Shown here piece by piece: positions 17,327 through 25,138 of a stretch of DNA of 45,622 bases. Every line of letters begins with the position of its first letter. Positions within the stretch are counted from its first letter, which is position 1. Made by a program: the position numbers and the translations under genes. Source of the stretch: Phenylobacterium deserti (GTDB lineage: Bacteria; Pseudomonadota; Alphaproteobacteria; Caulobacterales; Caulobacteraceae); assembly GCA_945859865.1 (NCBI GenBank), contig CAMAOY010000002.1, positions 1 through 45,622 of the forward strand. Direction: 5' to 3'. The notes beneath the pieces were generated by a model. The model did no database searches. It saw only the letters and a list, made by a program, of their open reading frames with translations, and had not been told where the DNA came from.

Positions 17327-17989
17327 TCAGGCGGCGGGCTTGGCCGCAGGCGCCTCGGCGGGCGCTGCAGGCGCAGCACCGGCGGCCGGGGCTGCATCGG
17401 CCGGAGCAGCTCCAGCCGGCGCAGCCGCAGGTGCCGCAGCAGCCGGGTTCGGGGCGGGCATGGCCAGGGTCGCGCCCTGGGCGCGCAGATAGGCGATCAC
17501 GTTGACCCGGTCCTCGGACTTCTTCAGCCCGACGAAGGACATCTTGGTGCCCGAAATGTACTTCTGGGGTGCCTTGAGGAACTCGTATATTTGCGTGTCG
17601 TTCCAGACCGCCTGCTTGGTGCCGAAATCGGTCATGGCGGCGGAATAGGCGAACCCGGCGTGGGCACCGGGCTTTTTGCCGATCACGCCCCAGAGGTTGG
17701 GTCCGGTGCCGTTGGCACCCCCATTGGCGACGTTGTGGCAGGACTGGCACTTGGCGAAGACAGCCTCGCCAGCCTTGAGGTCGGCGACAGGAATGACAGT
17801 TCCGAAATCGGGGATGACATCGACGACCGCTGCGGCTTCGCCGCCTTCGACCGTAGCCTCGATGAGGTATCCCGGTTTGGCGGGTGCCTCGGAGCTGAAC
17901 AGCCCCGTGGTCACTTCCCGAAGCCCGACGATGGCGAGGGCCGTCGCAAGCCCGGCGCCTGCGATCTTGTTGAAAGTAAGATTGCTCAT
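17327..17989 (-). CDS. Membrane-anchored class I cytochrome c with Ala/Pro-rich tail
   Basis: A 220-residue protein. Residues 8-23 form an uncleaved signal anchor, and the periplasmic domain has the haem motif CQSCH (81-85) and the distal ligand Met150 in SGTKMSFVGL, with GTGPNLWGVIG as usual for mitochondrial-like cytochromes c (CycM type). Such proteins carry electrons from the bc1 complex to terminal oxidases. After the conserved AYLRAQG helix comes a tail of about 45 residues, almost only Ala, Pro and Gly, ending AEAPAAKPAA; this is unusual and probably disordered. I start at the ATG at 17989; an in-frame ATG 15 bp upstream is possible. Confidence 0.9.
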   Translation of the reverse strand: MSNLTFNKIAGAGLATALAIVGLREVTTGLFSSEAPAKPGYLIEATVEGGEAAAVVDVIPDFGTVIPVADLKAGEAVFAKCQSCHNVANGGANGTGPNLWGVIGKKPGAHAGFAYSAAMTDFGTKQAVWNDTQIYEFLKAPQKYISGTKMSFVGLKKSEDRVNVIAYLRAQGATLAMPAPNPAAAAPAAAPAGAAPADAAPAAGAAPAAPAEAPAAKPAA

Positions 17990-18124
17990 CGCACCGAAAC
18001 CCAAAACCTGGCAGGCCCGAGAGAAGGCCCGTCCTGCGGCGGATTCCCGCCCCTTATTGCGTTCGCGTCTCTTACACGCTACCGGCGCTGGCGCAACCGG
18101 ACAGTTGGCCCGGAGCCTAGGTTC

Positions 18125-18871
18125 ATGACACCGATCCTCCTCATCCCCGCGCGACTGGCCGCGACGCGGCTGCCCGGCAAGCCGCTCGCCGACATCGGCG
18201 GCCTTCCCATGATTGTCCGCGTGGTCCGCCAGGCCGAGGCGTCAGGCGTCGGGCCGGTGGCCGTGGCGGCGGGCGACCCCGAGATCGTCGCGGCCGTCGA
18301 GGCCGCCGGGGGCCGGGCCGTCCTCACCGATCCCGACCTGCCGTCCGGCTCCGACAGGATCCTGGCCGCCCTCCGGATGCTGGATCCCGACGGCCGCCAT
18401 GACGTGGTCATCAACCTGCAGGGCGACATCCCCTTCATTGCCCCCGAAGCGATCCGGGCCTGCGCGGGCCTGCTGTCCGAACGTCCGGAGGCCGACATCT
18501 CGACCGTCATGGTCGCCGAATCGGATCCTGGGGACCGGATGAACCCGGACATGCCCAAGGTGGTCGCCGCCATGGCACCGGATGGCGGCTCCGCCCGCGC
18601 CCTCTACTTCACCCGCTCGGTCCTCTACGGCGAGGGTCCGGTCTGGATCCACCACGGCATTTACGGATTTCGGCGCCAGGCCCTGGAACGATTCACGGCC
18701 GCACCCCCTTCGCCCCTCGAGCGGCGCGAGCGGCTGGAGCAGCTGCGCGCCCTGGAGCTGGGGATGACCATCTGGTCCGCCGTACTGGACGAAGCGCCGA
18801 TCTCGGTGGACAACCCCGCTGACCTCGAGCGCGCTCGCGCCCACGCCCGCCGAATGGGAGACCCGGCATGA
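18125..18871 (+). CDS. kdsB: 3-deoxy-manno-octulosonate cytidylyltransferase (CMP-KDO synthetase)
   Basis: KdsB activates KDO with CTP for the lipid A inner core. The 248-residue protein has the nucleotide-binding start LLIPARLAATRLPGKPLADI, the SGSDRI motif, INLQGDIPFIAPEAI and the IHHGIYGFRRQALERF segment. It lacks a signal peptide and acts in the cytosol. The ATG at 18125 gives the canonical start; the frame remains open upstream through the cytochrome gene on the other strand without meaning. It overlaps pheA by 4 bp (ATGA), so the two are coupled. A possible promoter TTGCGT (18057-18062) with GCTACC (18078) lies upstream. Confidence 0.94.
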   Translation: MTPILLIPARLAATRLPGKPLADIGGLPMIVRVVRQAEASGVGPVAVAAGDPEIVAAVEAAGGRAVLTDPDLPSGSDRILAALRMLDPDGRHDVVINLQGDIPFIAPEAIRACAGLLSERPEADISTVMVAESDPGDRMNPDMPKVVAAMAPDGGSARALYFTRSVLYGEGPVWIHHGIYGFRRQALERFTAAPPSPLERRERLEQLRALELGMTIWSAVLDEAPISVDNPADLERARAHARRMGDPA

Positions 18872-19713
18872 ACCCCAACCGGATCGCCTTCCAGGGAGAG
18901 CTTGGGGCCAACAGCCACGAAGCCTGCCAGGCCGCCTTCCCCGACATGGAGCCTGCGCCCTGCGCAACCTTCGAGGAGGCCTTCGAGGCCGTGCGGTCCG
19001 GTGCTTGCCGTCTGGGCATGATCCCGGTGGAGAATTCCATCGCGGGTCGGGTTGCGGACGTCCATCACCTGCTGCCGTCCTCGGGCCTGCGGATCATCGG
19101 CGAGCACTTCAAACCCATCCATTTCCAGCTGATGGCCAATCCGGGCGTCCGGCTTGAGGACCTGAAGACCGTGGTCTCCATGCCCATCGCCTTCGCCCAG
19201 TGCCGGGAGGTGATCGCAAGTCTTGGCCTGTCCCGGGATCCGGTCAGCGACACCGCCCTGGCAGCCCGGCAGCTCTCGGAGCATCCGGACCCGACCCGGG
19301 CCGCCATCGCCCCGGCCCTGGCGGCGCGGCTCTATGGCCTTGAGATCCTGCAGGTGGACATCGAGGACACCCACGACAATACCACGCGCTTTCTGGTCAT
19401 GACCGCCGACCATGACGCCCCGGCGCCGGCGCCCGGCGTCCGCTGCGTGACCAGCTTTGTCTTCCGGGTCCGGAACCTGCCGGCGGCCCTCTACAAGGCC
19501 CTCGGTGGCTTCGCTACCAACGGCGTCAACATGACCAAGGTGGAAAGCTACATGGAGAACGCCGCCTTCACGGCGACCTTCTTCTATTCTGAGATCGACG
19601 GGCGTCCCGAAGACCCCGCCGTCGCCCGGGCCTTCGAGGAGCTGCAGTTCTTCTCGGAGCGGTTCGAAATCCTCGGCGTCTACACCGCCGATCCCTACCG
19701 CGACCACATCTAG
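18868..19713 (+). CDS. pheA: Prephenate dehydratase
   Basis: This monofunctional enzyme converts prephenate to phenylpyruvate in phenylalanine synthesis. The 281-residue product has IAFQGELGANSHEACQAAFP at the start, GMIPVENSIAGRVADVHHLL, the catalytic HDNTTRFLVM segment (Thr-Arg-Phe motif) and a C-terminal ACT regulatory domain (about residues 190-272) with LPAALYKALGGFATNGVNMT. The ACT phenylalanine-binding motif ESRP is replaced by ESYM here. There is no chorismate mutase domain. The ATG overlaps the kdsB stop by 4 bp. It converges with nudC, 5 bp apart. Confidence 0.95.
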   Translation: MNPNRIAFQGELGANSHEACQAAFPDMEPAPCATFEEAFEAVRSGACRLGMIPVENSIAGRVADVHHLLPSSGLRIIGEHFKPIHFQLMANPGVRLEDLKTVVSMPIAFAQCREVIASLGLSRDPVSDTALAARQLSEHPDPTRAAIAPALAARLYGLEILQVDIEDTHDNTTRFLVMTADHDAPAPAPGVRCVTSFVFRVRNLPAALYKALGGFATNGVNMTKVESYMENAAFTATFFYSEIDGRPEDPAVARAFEELQFFSERFEILGVYTADPYRDHI

Positions 19714-19718
19714 GACGG

Positions 19719-20645
19719 TCAGTACGCCGCGGCCCACGCCTTGATGAGCTGGTGGGCAATGGCCATGGCGGGCGGGGCGAAGCTGCCCCGGATCTCGCCG
19801 GCCAGCAGGGCCCGGGCCTCCTGGCGCGTGTACCAGCGCACCTCGGACAGCTCGGTCTGGTCCGGCTGGGCTTCGTCGCTGTCCACCTCGGCGATGAGGC
19901 CGATCATCAGCGAATTGGGGAAGGGCCAGGGCTGGGAGGAATGGTAGCGGACCGAGGTGGCCCGAAGGGCCGCCTCCTCGAAGAGCTCGCGGGCGCAGGC
20001 CTCCTCGATGGACTCTCCGGGCTCAAGAAACCCTGCGAGGGCCGAGAACATGCCGGCGGGCCAGGCCGCCTGGCGTCCCAGCATGCAGCGGTCACCGTGC
20101 ACGGCCAGCATGATGACCACCGGGTCCGTCCTCGGGAAGTGATCGGCGCTGCAGGCGGGACACTCCCGTTTCCAGCCGCCCTCCCCAGCCCGGGTCGGTT
20201 CGCCGCAGACGGAACAGGCGCGATGTTTGCGGCGCCATTCGAAGACGCCCTTGGCCGTGCCGACGATGGCGATCTCGCCCGGCGTAAGGCTCGAGGCCAG
20301 GGCCCGGGCGTCCTCGAACCGGCCCATGCCCTGCAGCGGGCCTTCGGTGGGATCGGCTGGGCCATCGAGGTCGACGGCGAACACCGCGGTCTCCTGCCAA
20401 AGGCCCATGAACAGGAGCCGTTCGGGCCCGCCGGACAGGTCCTCAACGAGGCGCGAGGGCAGGTAGGCGATCTGGGTCCCGCCCGAGGAGGACCGCTCGA
20501 CAAGGGCCTTCCCGTTCCAGAGCACGAGGCCCAGGGACTGGTCGGAAGCGAGGCGCTCAGCGAGCCAGGCGGCGTCCTTGCGGTGCTCGCTGACGCGGTC
20601 GAGGGGATTGCCGGCGAAGGTGTTCTGGAAGGCGTTCAAGGACAT
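19719..20645 (-). CDS. nudC: NADH pyrophosphatase / NAD-cap decapping Nudix hydrolase
   Basis: NudC hydrolyses NAD(H) to NMN(H) and AMP and removes NAD caps from RNA. The 308-residue protein has the four-Cys zinc ribbon (CSVC and CPAC), the Nudix box GFLEPGESIEEACARELFEE and, after it, the NudC-specific SQPWPFPNS motif. In the Nudix consensus a Gly follows the final EE-x; here the sequence is EEAAL, so that Gly is Ala. I use the ATG at 20645 (MSLNAFQNTFAGNPLDRV); the frame continues 48 codons upstream into the region of the ffs promoter, which makes a longer protein unlikely. It is divergent from ffs and convergent with pheA. Confidence 0.92.
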   Translation of the reverse strand: MSLNAFQNTFAGNPLDRVSEHRKDAAWLAERLASDQSLGLVLWNGKALVERSSSGGTQIAYLPSRLVEDLSGGPERLLFMGLWQETAVFAVDLDGPADPTEGPLQGMGRFEDARALASSLTPGEIAIVGTAKGVFEWRRKHRACSVCGEPTRAGEGGWKRECPACSADHFPRTDPVVIMLAVHGDRCMLGRQAAWPAGMFSALAGFLEPGESIEEACARELFEEAALRATSVRYHSSQPWPFPNSLMIGLIAEVDSDEAQPDQTELSEVRWYTRQEARALLAGEIRGSFAPPAMAIAHQLIKAWAAAY

Positions 20646-20684
20646 GAGTCGGATATTAGCCCACAGGCGGTGTTCTGCACACGC

Positions 20685-20713
20685 TTGCGTCGAGGCTCCG
20701 GGATCGCGATATA
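20685..20713 (+). promoter_or_regulatory. Promoter of ffs (SRP RNA)
   Basis: TTGCGT (20685-20690) and GATATA (20708-20713) are separated by 17 bp. The predicted start near 20720 coincides with the first base-paired residue of the SRP RNA. Confidence 0.65.
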
Positions 20714-20717
20714 GGGG

Positions 20718-20816
20718 ATGGAGATCGGCGACGGGCGGACGCCTCGCCAACTCGGTCAGGTCCGGAAGGAAGCAGCCGTAACGAGTCACGTTCCGGGTCG
20801 TTGTCCGGTCTCCACC
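20718..20816 (+). ncRNA. ffs: Small signal recognition particle RNA (4.5S RNA)
   Basis: This is the RNA of the SRP, which with Ffh targets nascent membrane and exported proteins. The conserved Ffh-binding and tetraloop region reads GGUCAGGUCCGGAAGGAAG followed by CAGCC (about 20754-20777). The ends pair: GGAGA (20720-20724) with UCUCC (20809-20813), then UCGG with CCGG and CGAC with GUUG. About 95-100 nt is normal for this type. The 3' end is about 10 nt from the dnaX start codon, and no terminator separates them. Confidence 0.93.
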
Positions 20817-20824
20817 CAGCCCGC

Positions 20825-22687
20825 ATGGCGACCATGGCCGACGAAGATTTCACGCCCGAACCTGATGCGCCGGAGCGGGATCCCGATACCGCCGACATGT
20901 TCGGCGACCCCGGGCCAACTGCGACGCCAGAGCCAATGCCTGCCCGGGCACCCGTGACCGGTGGCTCTGCGGCCTATACCGTCATCGCCCGCAAGTACCG
21001 CCCGCGGACCTTCGAGGACCTCTATGGCCAGGAGGCCATGGTCCGGACCCTGCGCAACGCCTTCGCGGCCGGTCGCATCGCCCATGCCTTCATGCTCACC
21101 GGCGTGCGGGGGGTGGGCAAGACCACCACGGCCCGGCTCCTCGCCCGGGCACTAAATTTCCAGACGGACGCCATCGACGCCCCCAGCCTGGACCTGTCCG
21201 TAGAGGGGCGGCACTGCCGCGCCATCATCGAGGGCCGGCACATGGACGTCCTGGAGCTGGACGCCGCCAGCCGGACCGGCGTCGCCGACATGCGCGACCT
21301 GCTGGACGGGGTGCGCTACGCCCCGGTGGAGGCGCGCTACAAGGTCTACATCATCGATGAAGTGCACATGCTCTCGACAGGAGCCTTCAATGCGCTCCTG
21401 AAGACCCTCGAGGAGCCGCCGCCGCACGCCAAGTTCATCTTCGCCACCACCGAGATCCGCAAGGTGCCGGTCACCATCCTCTCCCGCTGCCAGAGGTTTG
21501 ACCTGCGCCGGGTGGAGCCCGACAACATCATCCGCAACCTGCAGATGATCCTCGAGGCCGAGGGGGTGCGGGTCGAGGCCGAGGGCCTGACCCTGATCGC
21601 CAGGGCCGCCGAGGGCTCGGTGCGGGACGCCCAGTCCCTGCTGGACCAGGCCATCGTCCAGGCCGAGCCCGGGCAGACCGTGCCCGCCGCCCTGATCCGC
21701 GACATGCTGGGCCTCGCCGACCGGGCTGGGACCCTGGACCTCTTCGAGTCTGTCCTGAAGGGCGATCCCGGTGGCGCCGTCAGCGCCTTCCGCCAGCTCT
21801 ACGCCCTCGGCGCTGATCCGGCCCAGGTCGTGCTCGACCTGCTGGAGCACGCGCATGGGGCCTCGGTGGCCCGCGCCGTTGGCCCCCAGGCCCTGACCCT
21901 TCCGAAGGATCAGACCGCCCGCCTGGCCGCCGCCGGTGCCGCCGTCTCCGCACCCATACTCGCCCGCCTCTGGCAGATGCTGCTCAAGGCCCACGACGAG
22001 GTCGGGCGCGCGCCGGACCCCGCGGCGGCGACAGACATGGCCCTGATCCGCCTGGCACACGCCGCCGACCTGCCTGGGCCTGAGGAGGCCCTGAAACTGC
22101 TGAGGAACGGCGATATGCCGGCCGGCGGCGGCGGATCGATGGGTGGCGGATCAACAGGCGGTGGCTCAACGGGCGGTGGAGCGGCCCAGGGTGGGGCGGC
22201 GAGAGCCCTGGCCCCCCAGAGCGCGCCCCAGTCCGCGCCCCAGGGTGCCCCCCAGGCCGAGGCCCGGCAGATGCCGGTCCTGCAGACCTTCGAGGACCTG
22301 ATCGCCCTCATCGACGCCGAGCGGGACATCGCCCTCAAGCTCGACGTCGAGCGCTTCGTCCGCCCGGTCAGCTTCCGGCCCGGGGTCCTGGAATTCGAGC
22401 CCGCGCCAGGCGCGCCCACCAACCTGGCCCAGCGCCTGGTGGGCCGCCTGAAGGCCTGGACCGGCCAGCCCTGGCTGGTGGCCGCCCAGGGCGGCGGGGG
22501 TGCCGAGAGTCTCTGGGAGCGCCAGACCCGGGAGGGCCGCGAGACCCGGGCCGAGATCAGCCAGGATCCCTTCGTCCTTTCCGTGCTCGAGGCCTTTCCC
22601 GGCGCAGAGGTCGTCCAGATCCGCCACCTGCCCCCGCCAGAGCCGGCCCTTGTCGACGACCTGGGGGAAGACGCGGCGGAGGACTAG
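20825..22687 (+). CDS. dnaX: DNA polymerase III subunit gamma/tau
   Basis: DnaX is the ATPase motor of the sliding-clamp loader. The 620-residue protein has a 50-residue acidic N-terminal extension, ARKYRPRTFEDLYGQEAMV, Walker A GVRGVGKTT (93-101), Walker B IIDEVHM (about 176-182), the ATTEIRKVPVTILSRCQRFD arginine-finger region, a hinge with Gly-rich repeats (from about residue 434) and Ala-Pro-Gln repeats, and a tau-type C-terminal domain. Only one Cys lies between Walker A and ELDAASRT, so the four-Cys zinc module of E. coli is absent. A TTG at 20801 lies inside ffs; the ATG at 20825 or 20834 is the likely start, and neither has a good Shine-Dalgarno. I see no A-AAA-AAG slippery site in the hinge. 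Confidence 0.93.
   Translation: MATMADEDFTPEPDAPERDPDTADMFGDPGPTATPEPMPARAPVTGGSAAYTVIARKYRPRTFEDLYGQEAMVRTLRNAFAAGRIAHAFMLTGVRGVGKTTTARLLARALNFQTDAIDAPSLDLSVEGRHCRAIIEGRHMDVLELDAASRTGVADMRDLLDGVRYAPVEARYKVYIIDEVHMLSTGAFNALLKTLEEPPPHAKFIFATTEIRKVPVTILSRCQRFDLRRVEPDNIIRNLQMILEAEGVRVEAEGLTLIARAAEGSVRDAQSLLDQAIVQAEPGQTVPAALIRDMLGLADRAGTLDLFESVLKGDPGGAVSAFRQLYALGADPAQVVLDLLEHAHGASVARAVGPQALTLPKDQTARLAAAGAAVSAPILARLWQMLLKAHDEVGRAPDPAAATDMALIRLAHAADLPGPEEALKLLRNGDMPAGGGGSMGGGSTGGGSTGGGAAQGGAARALAPQSAPQSAPQGAPQAEARQMPVLQTFEDLIALIDAERDIALKLDVERFVRPVSFRPGVLEFEPAPGAPTNLAQRLVGRLKAWTGQPWLVAAQGGGGAESLWERQTREGRETRAEISQDPFVLSVLEAFPGAEVVQIRHLPPPEPALVDDLGEDAAED
22124..22250 (+). repeat. Glycine-serine and Ala-Pro-Gln coding repeats in dnaX
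   Basis: Within dnaX the DNA encodes GGGGSMGGGSTGGGSTGGG and then three copies of a Ser/Gly-Ala-Pro-Gln unit (APQSAPQSAPQGAPQ). These repeated codons form the hinge between the clamp-loader ATPase and the tau-type C-terminal region and are prone to length changes by slippage. Confidence 0.8.
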
Positions 22688-24399
22688 CGCCCCGCCCCGC
22701 CCGACGGACAATCGGCGAACTCGGGATCAAGGCGAAACCGCACCCCGCCCACCAATACATCCTGGACCTTGTCCCTGGGCGGCGCGACGCGGACGTCGGC
22801 GGCAAGGAAGGGCTTGGAGTCCACCGGGCAAGGCGTGCGGAGGTCGCCCAGCTTGCGCCAGCCCGTCGCATCCGGCGTCCAGGCCTCAAGATGAAAACTG
22901 CGCTGCAACAGGATCTCGGCCGTGCCGTCATCGGTGATATCCAAGCTCATCGCACCGCAGGGCTGCTCCCTGTCGCAGTAGATCGTGGCCGTGCTGGAGA
23001 TGAAATCGGCCGGAATGGGTGCGGCACCCACGGGGATGACCACGGGCGGGGCGAAGCGCACGGCCATGCGCCCCTTGCTCTCCAGGGCCTCGCTGGCCGC
23101 ACGCCGGATCTCCGCGTCGCGGGGTGCGTCCCCGGGACGGGCGGCCAGTTCGCGCAGGGCCGTCAGGCCAAGCTCGCCCGTGTCGAACCGCAGAAGGTCG
23201 AAGTCGAAGCGGTCCAGCGCGACCTGGCCGGTGGTCAGCCGCCGCATCTGGTCCATCACTGAAAGGCGGTCAGGGTCCCCGACCGGGCTGAGGGTAAACA
23301 GTATGGCGACAAGGGCCGCCAGAACCCCAGTCAGGTTCGCCTTGCCGAAGGCCTCGAGCCAGGAGCGCCGGGACAGGGCTGCAAGGGCGTGTCCCCCGGC
23401 GAAGACGGCAAGGGTCAGGAGGCAGGCCAGGGCGCGGACCCGGTCAGGCGACAAGCCATGCTGGTCGATGCGCAGGAAGATCCCCACCGCGGCGATCACC
23501 ACCAGGGGCGCCATCAGGAGGCCACCGAGCCGGGCGGCGTACCTGAGGATCCGCGGGATCTTCGCAGGGTTGGTCTCGTCCTGGACGGCGGCGTTGACCA
23601 GGATGATCAGCCCGATGCAGGCGGCGATGAGAAGGGCTGCCGCCGAACCGGTGTCCCAGAGGGGCTTGAGGCCGGTGAAGGGCAGGGTCCCCAGGAAGGT
23701 AGCCGCCAGGAAGACCATCACGGGCAGGAGCCAGGCCAGCAGCCCCATGCCGAGGGCCCGGGCGCCCGCCGCCAGTTCCGCCCGCCCGGCCGTGAAATGG
23801 ACCCCGAGTGCGAAGGCCAGGCCCATCAGCGGCCAGAGGACGCCGGGCCGGGAGAGGAACCCGCCTACGGCCTTGAAGCCGATCAGCTCGAACAGGTTGG
23901 AAGCCAGGACGACCAGCCCGAACAGGGCACCGACCAGGGCCACGGACAGGGCGGCGCGGACACCATCGGTCCAGGCGATGGCGAAGTGGCGGGGCCAGGG
24001 GTTCCCCCGTCCGGCGCCTTCCCGGGCCAGGACGAGGACATGCCCGATGATCAGTGCCAGGCAGGCCAGGACCAGGGCGCCTGCGGCAGGGACCGGCGGC
24101 GCGTCAGCGTTTAGCGGTGCACCCATGCGACCGATTCCTCCAAGGACCGACACCCCCGCAACTGCCAGTGTCCACAGGGCCAGGGTGCGCGGGCGCAGGG
24201 CCCCGTAGGCACCGAGCAGCACGACAGGCAGCGTGAGCGAGGCCAGCGCCAGGATCCCGCGCACGACCTTCAGGCCCTCAGTCTCTGGCGTCCAGCGGAT
24301 CACCGCCCAGACCGCAACACCCCCGGCAAGGCCCAGGAGGGCCCGGACTGCGAGGTCCCTTGCAGTGGATCGTGGAACCGATCGGGACGGTCGCGCCAT
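22684..24399 (-). CDS. DUF4153 multipass membrane protein
   Basis: A 571-residue protein with roughly ten to eleven hydrophobic segments in residues 15-400 and a soluble C-terminal domain of about 170 residues (containing RFDFDLLRFDTGELGLTALR and three later Cys). The membrane part, with WTDGVRAALSVALVGALFGL and ILVNAAVQDETNPAKIPRIL, matches DUF4153 proteins, whose role is unknown. The ATG at 24399 is preferred over the frame's upstream start, which would add 34 residues overlapping the recR leader on the other strand. Its TAG stop and that of dnaX use the same palindromic CTAG (22684-22687). It lies where ebfC is commonly found between dnaX and recR. Confidence 0.85.
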   Translation of the reverse strand: MARPSRSVPRSTARDLAVRALLGLAGGVAVWAVIRWTPETEGLKVVRGILALASLTLPVVLLGAYGALRPRTLALWTLAVAGVSVLGGIGRMGAPLNADAPPVPAAGALVLACLALIIGHVLVLAREGAGRGNPWPRHFAIAWTDGVRAALSVALVGALFGLVVLASNLFELIGFKAVGGFLSRPGVLWPLMGLAFALGVHFTAGRAELAAGARALGMGLLAWLLPVMVFLAATFLGTLPFTGLKPLWDTGSAAALLIAACIGLIILVNAAVQDETNPAKIPRILRYAARLGGLLMAPLVVIAAVGIFLRIDQHGLSPDRVRALACLLTLAVFAGGHALAALSRRSWLEAFGKANLTGVLAALVAILFTLSPVGDPDRLSVMDQMRRLTTGQVALDRFDFDLLRFDTGELGLTALRELAARPGDAPRDAEIRRAASEALESKGRMAVRFAPPVVIPVGAAPIPADFISSTATIYCDREQPCGAMSLDITDDGTAEILLQRSFHLEAWTPDATGWRKLGDLRTPCPVDSKPFLAADVRVAPPRDKVQDVLVGGVRFRLDPEFADCPSGGAGR

Positions 24400-24491
24400 G
24401 TCCTCATCCTTCTCCGGCGGGCGGGCTTGGACAGAATCACCCCTCGGGGTGCACCCTGCAAGTCGTTTCCGACCCATAGGAGGCAGGGGCC

Positions 24492-25094
24492 TTGGCCGCA
24501 TCTGCGGGACCCGAGATCGAAAGGCTGATCAGCCTCCTGTCCCGCCTACCGGGGCTGGGGCCCCGTTCAGCGCGCCGGGCAGCCCTCACCCTGCTCAAGC
24601 GCCGGGAGCAACTGATGACCCCCCTGGCCGAGGCCCTGGCCGACGCCGCAGCCAAGGTCCGGGCCTGCACCGCCTGCGGCGCCCTCGACACCCGGGATCC
24701 CTGCACGGTCTGCTCGGACGGGACCCGGGACGCGGGCCTGGTCTGTGTGGTGGAAGAGGCCGGCTCTCTCTGGGCCCTGGAGCGGGGCGGGACCTTCCGC
24801 GGGCGCTACCACGTCCTAGGCGGCCTGCTCTCGGCCCTCGACGGGGTCGGTCCCGACGACCTCAGGATCGCTGCCCTGGTCGCCAGGGTCGCCGCCGGCG
24901 GTGTGCGGGAGGTCATACTGGCCCTGCCCGCCACCGTGGACGGCCAGACCACCGCCCACTACCTGGCCGAGCGGCTGTCGGGGTCGGGCGTCGAGGTCAC
25001 CCTGCTGGCCCGGGGCGTTCCCGTGGGCGGCGAACTCGACTGGCTGGACGACGGCACCCTGGCCCAGGCCCTGCGCGCCCGCCGTCCAGCCTGA
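24492..25094 (+). CDS. recR: Recombination protein RecR
   Basis: RecR acts with RecO and RecF to load RecA on gapped DNA. The 200-residue protein has the helix-hairpin-helix near the N-terminus ([20 protein letters not shown]), a four-Cys zinc finger ([16 protein letters not shown]), and the Toprim domain beginning [17 protein letters not shown] followed by [19 protein letters not shown]. The start is a TTG at 24492 strongly supported by AGGAGG at 24478-24483, 8 bp upstream. rmuC follows after 44 bp on the same strand. Confidence 0.95.
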   Translation: MAASAGPEIERLISLLSRLPGLGPRSARRAALTLLKRREQLMTPLAEALADAAAKVRACTACGALDTRDPCTVCSDGTRDAGLVCVVEEAGSLWALERGGTFRGRYHVLGGLLSALDGVGPDDLRIAALVARVAAGGVREVILALPATVDGQTTAHYLAERLSGSGVEVTLLARGVPVGGELDWLDDGTLAQALRARRPA

Positions 25095-25138
25095 CCGCAC
25101 CCGGTGACACGCCGGCGATTCCGGACTAGGAACACTTC

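Noticed and set aside
17591-18124. N-terminal extension of KdsB in the same frame
   Set aside because: It runs antisense through the cytochrome c gene and does not resemble KdsB; the protein starts at the ATG at 18125.
20801-20824. TTG start for DnaX
   Set aside because: It lies inside the base-paired 3' end of the SRP RNA gene.
22124-22200. Programmed frameshift site in dnaX
   Set aside because: The hinge has no A-rich slippery heptamer; the repeated bases are G/C-rich codons.
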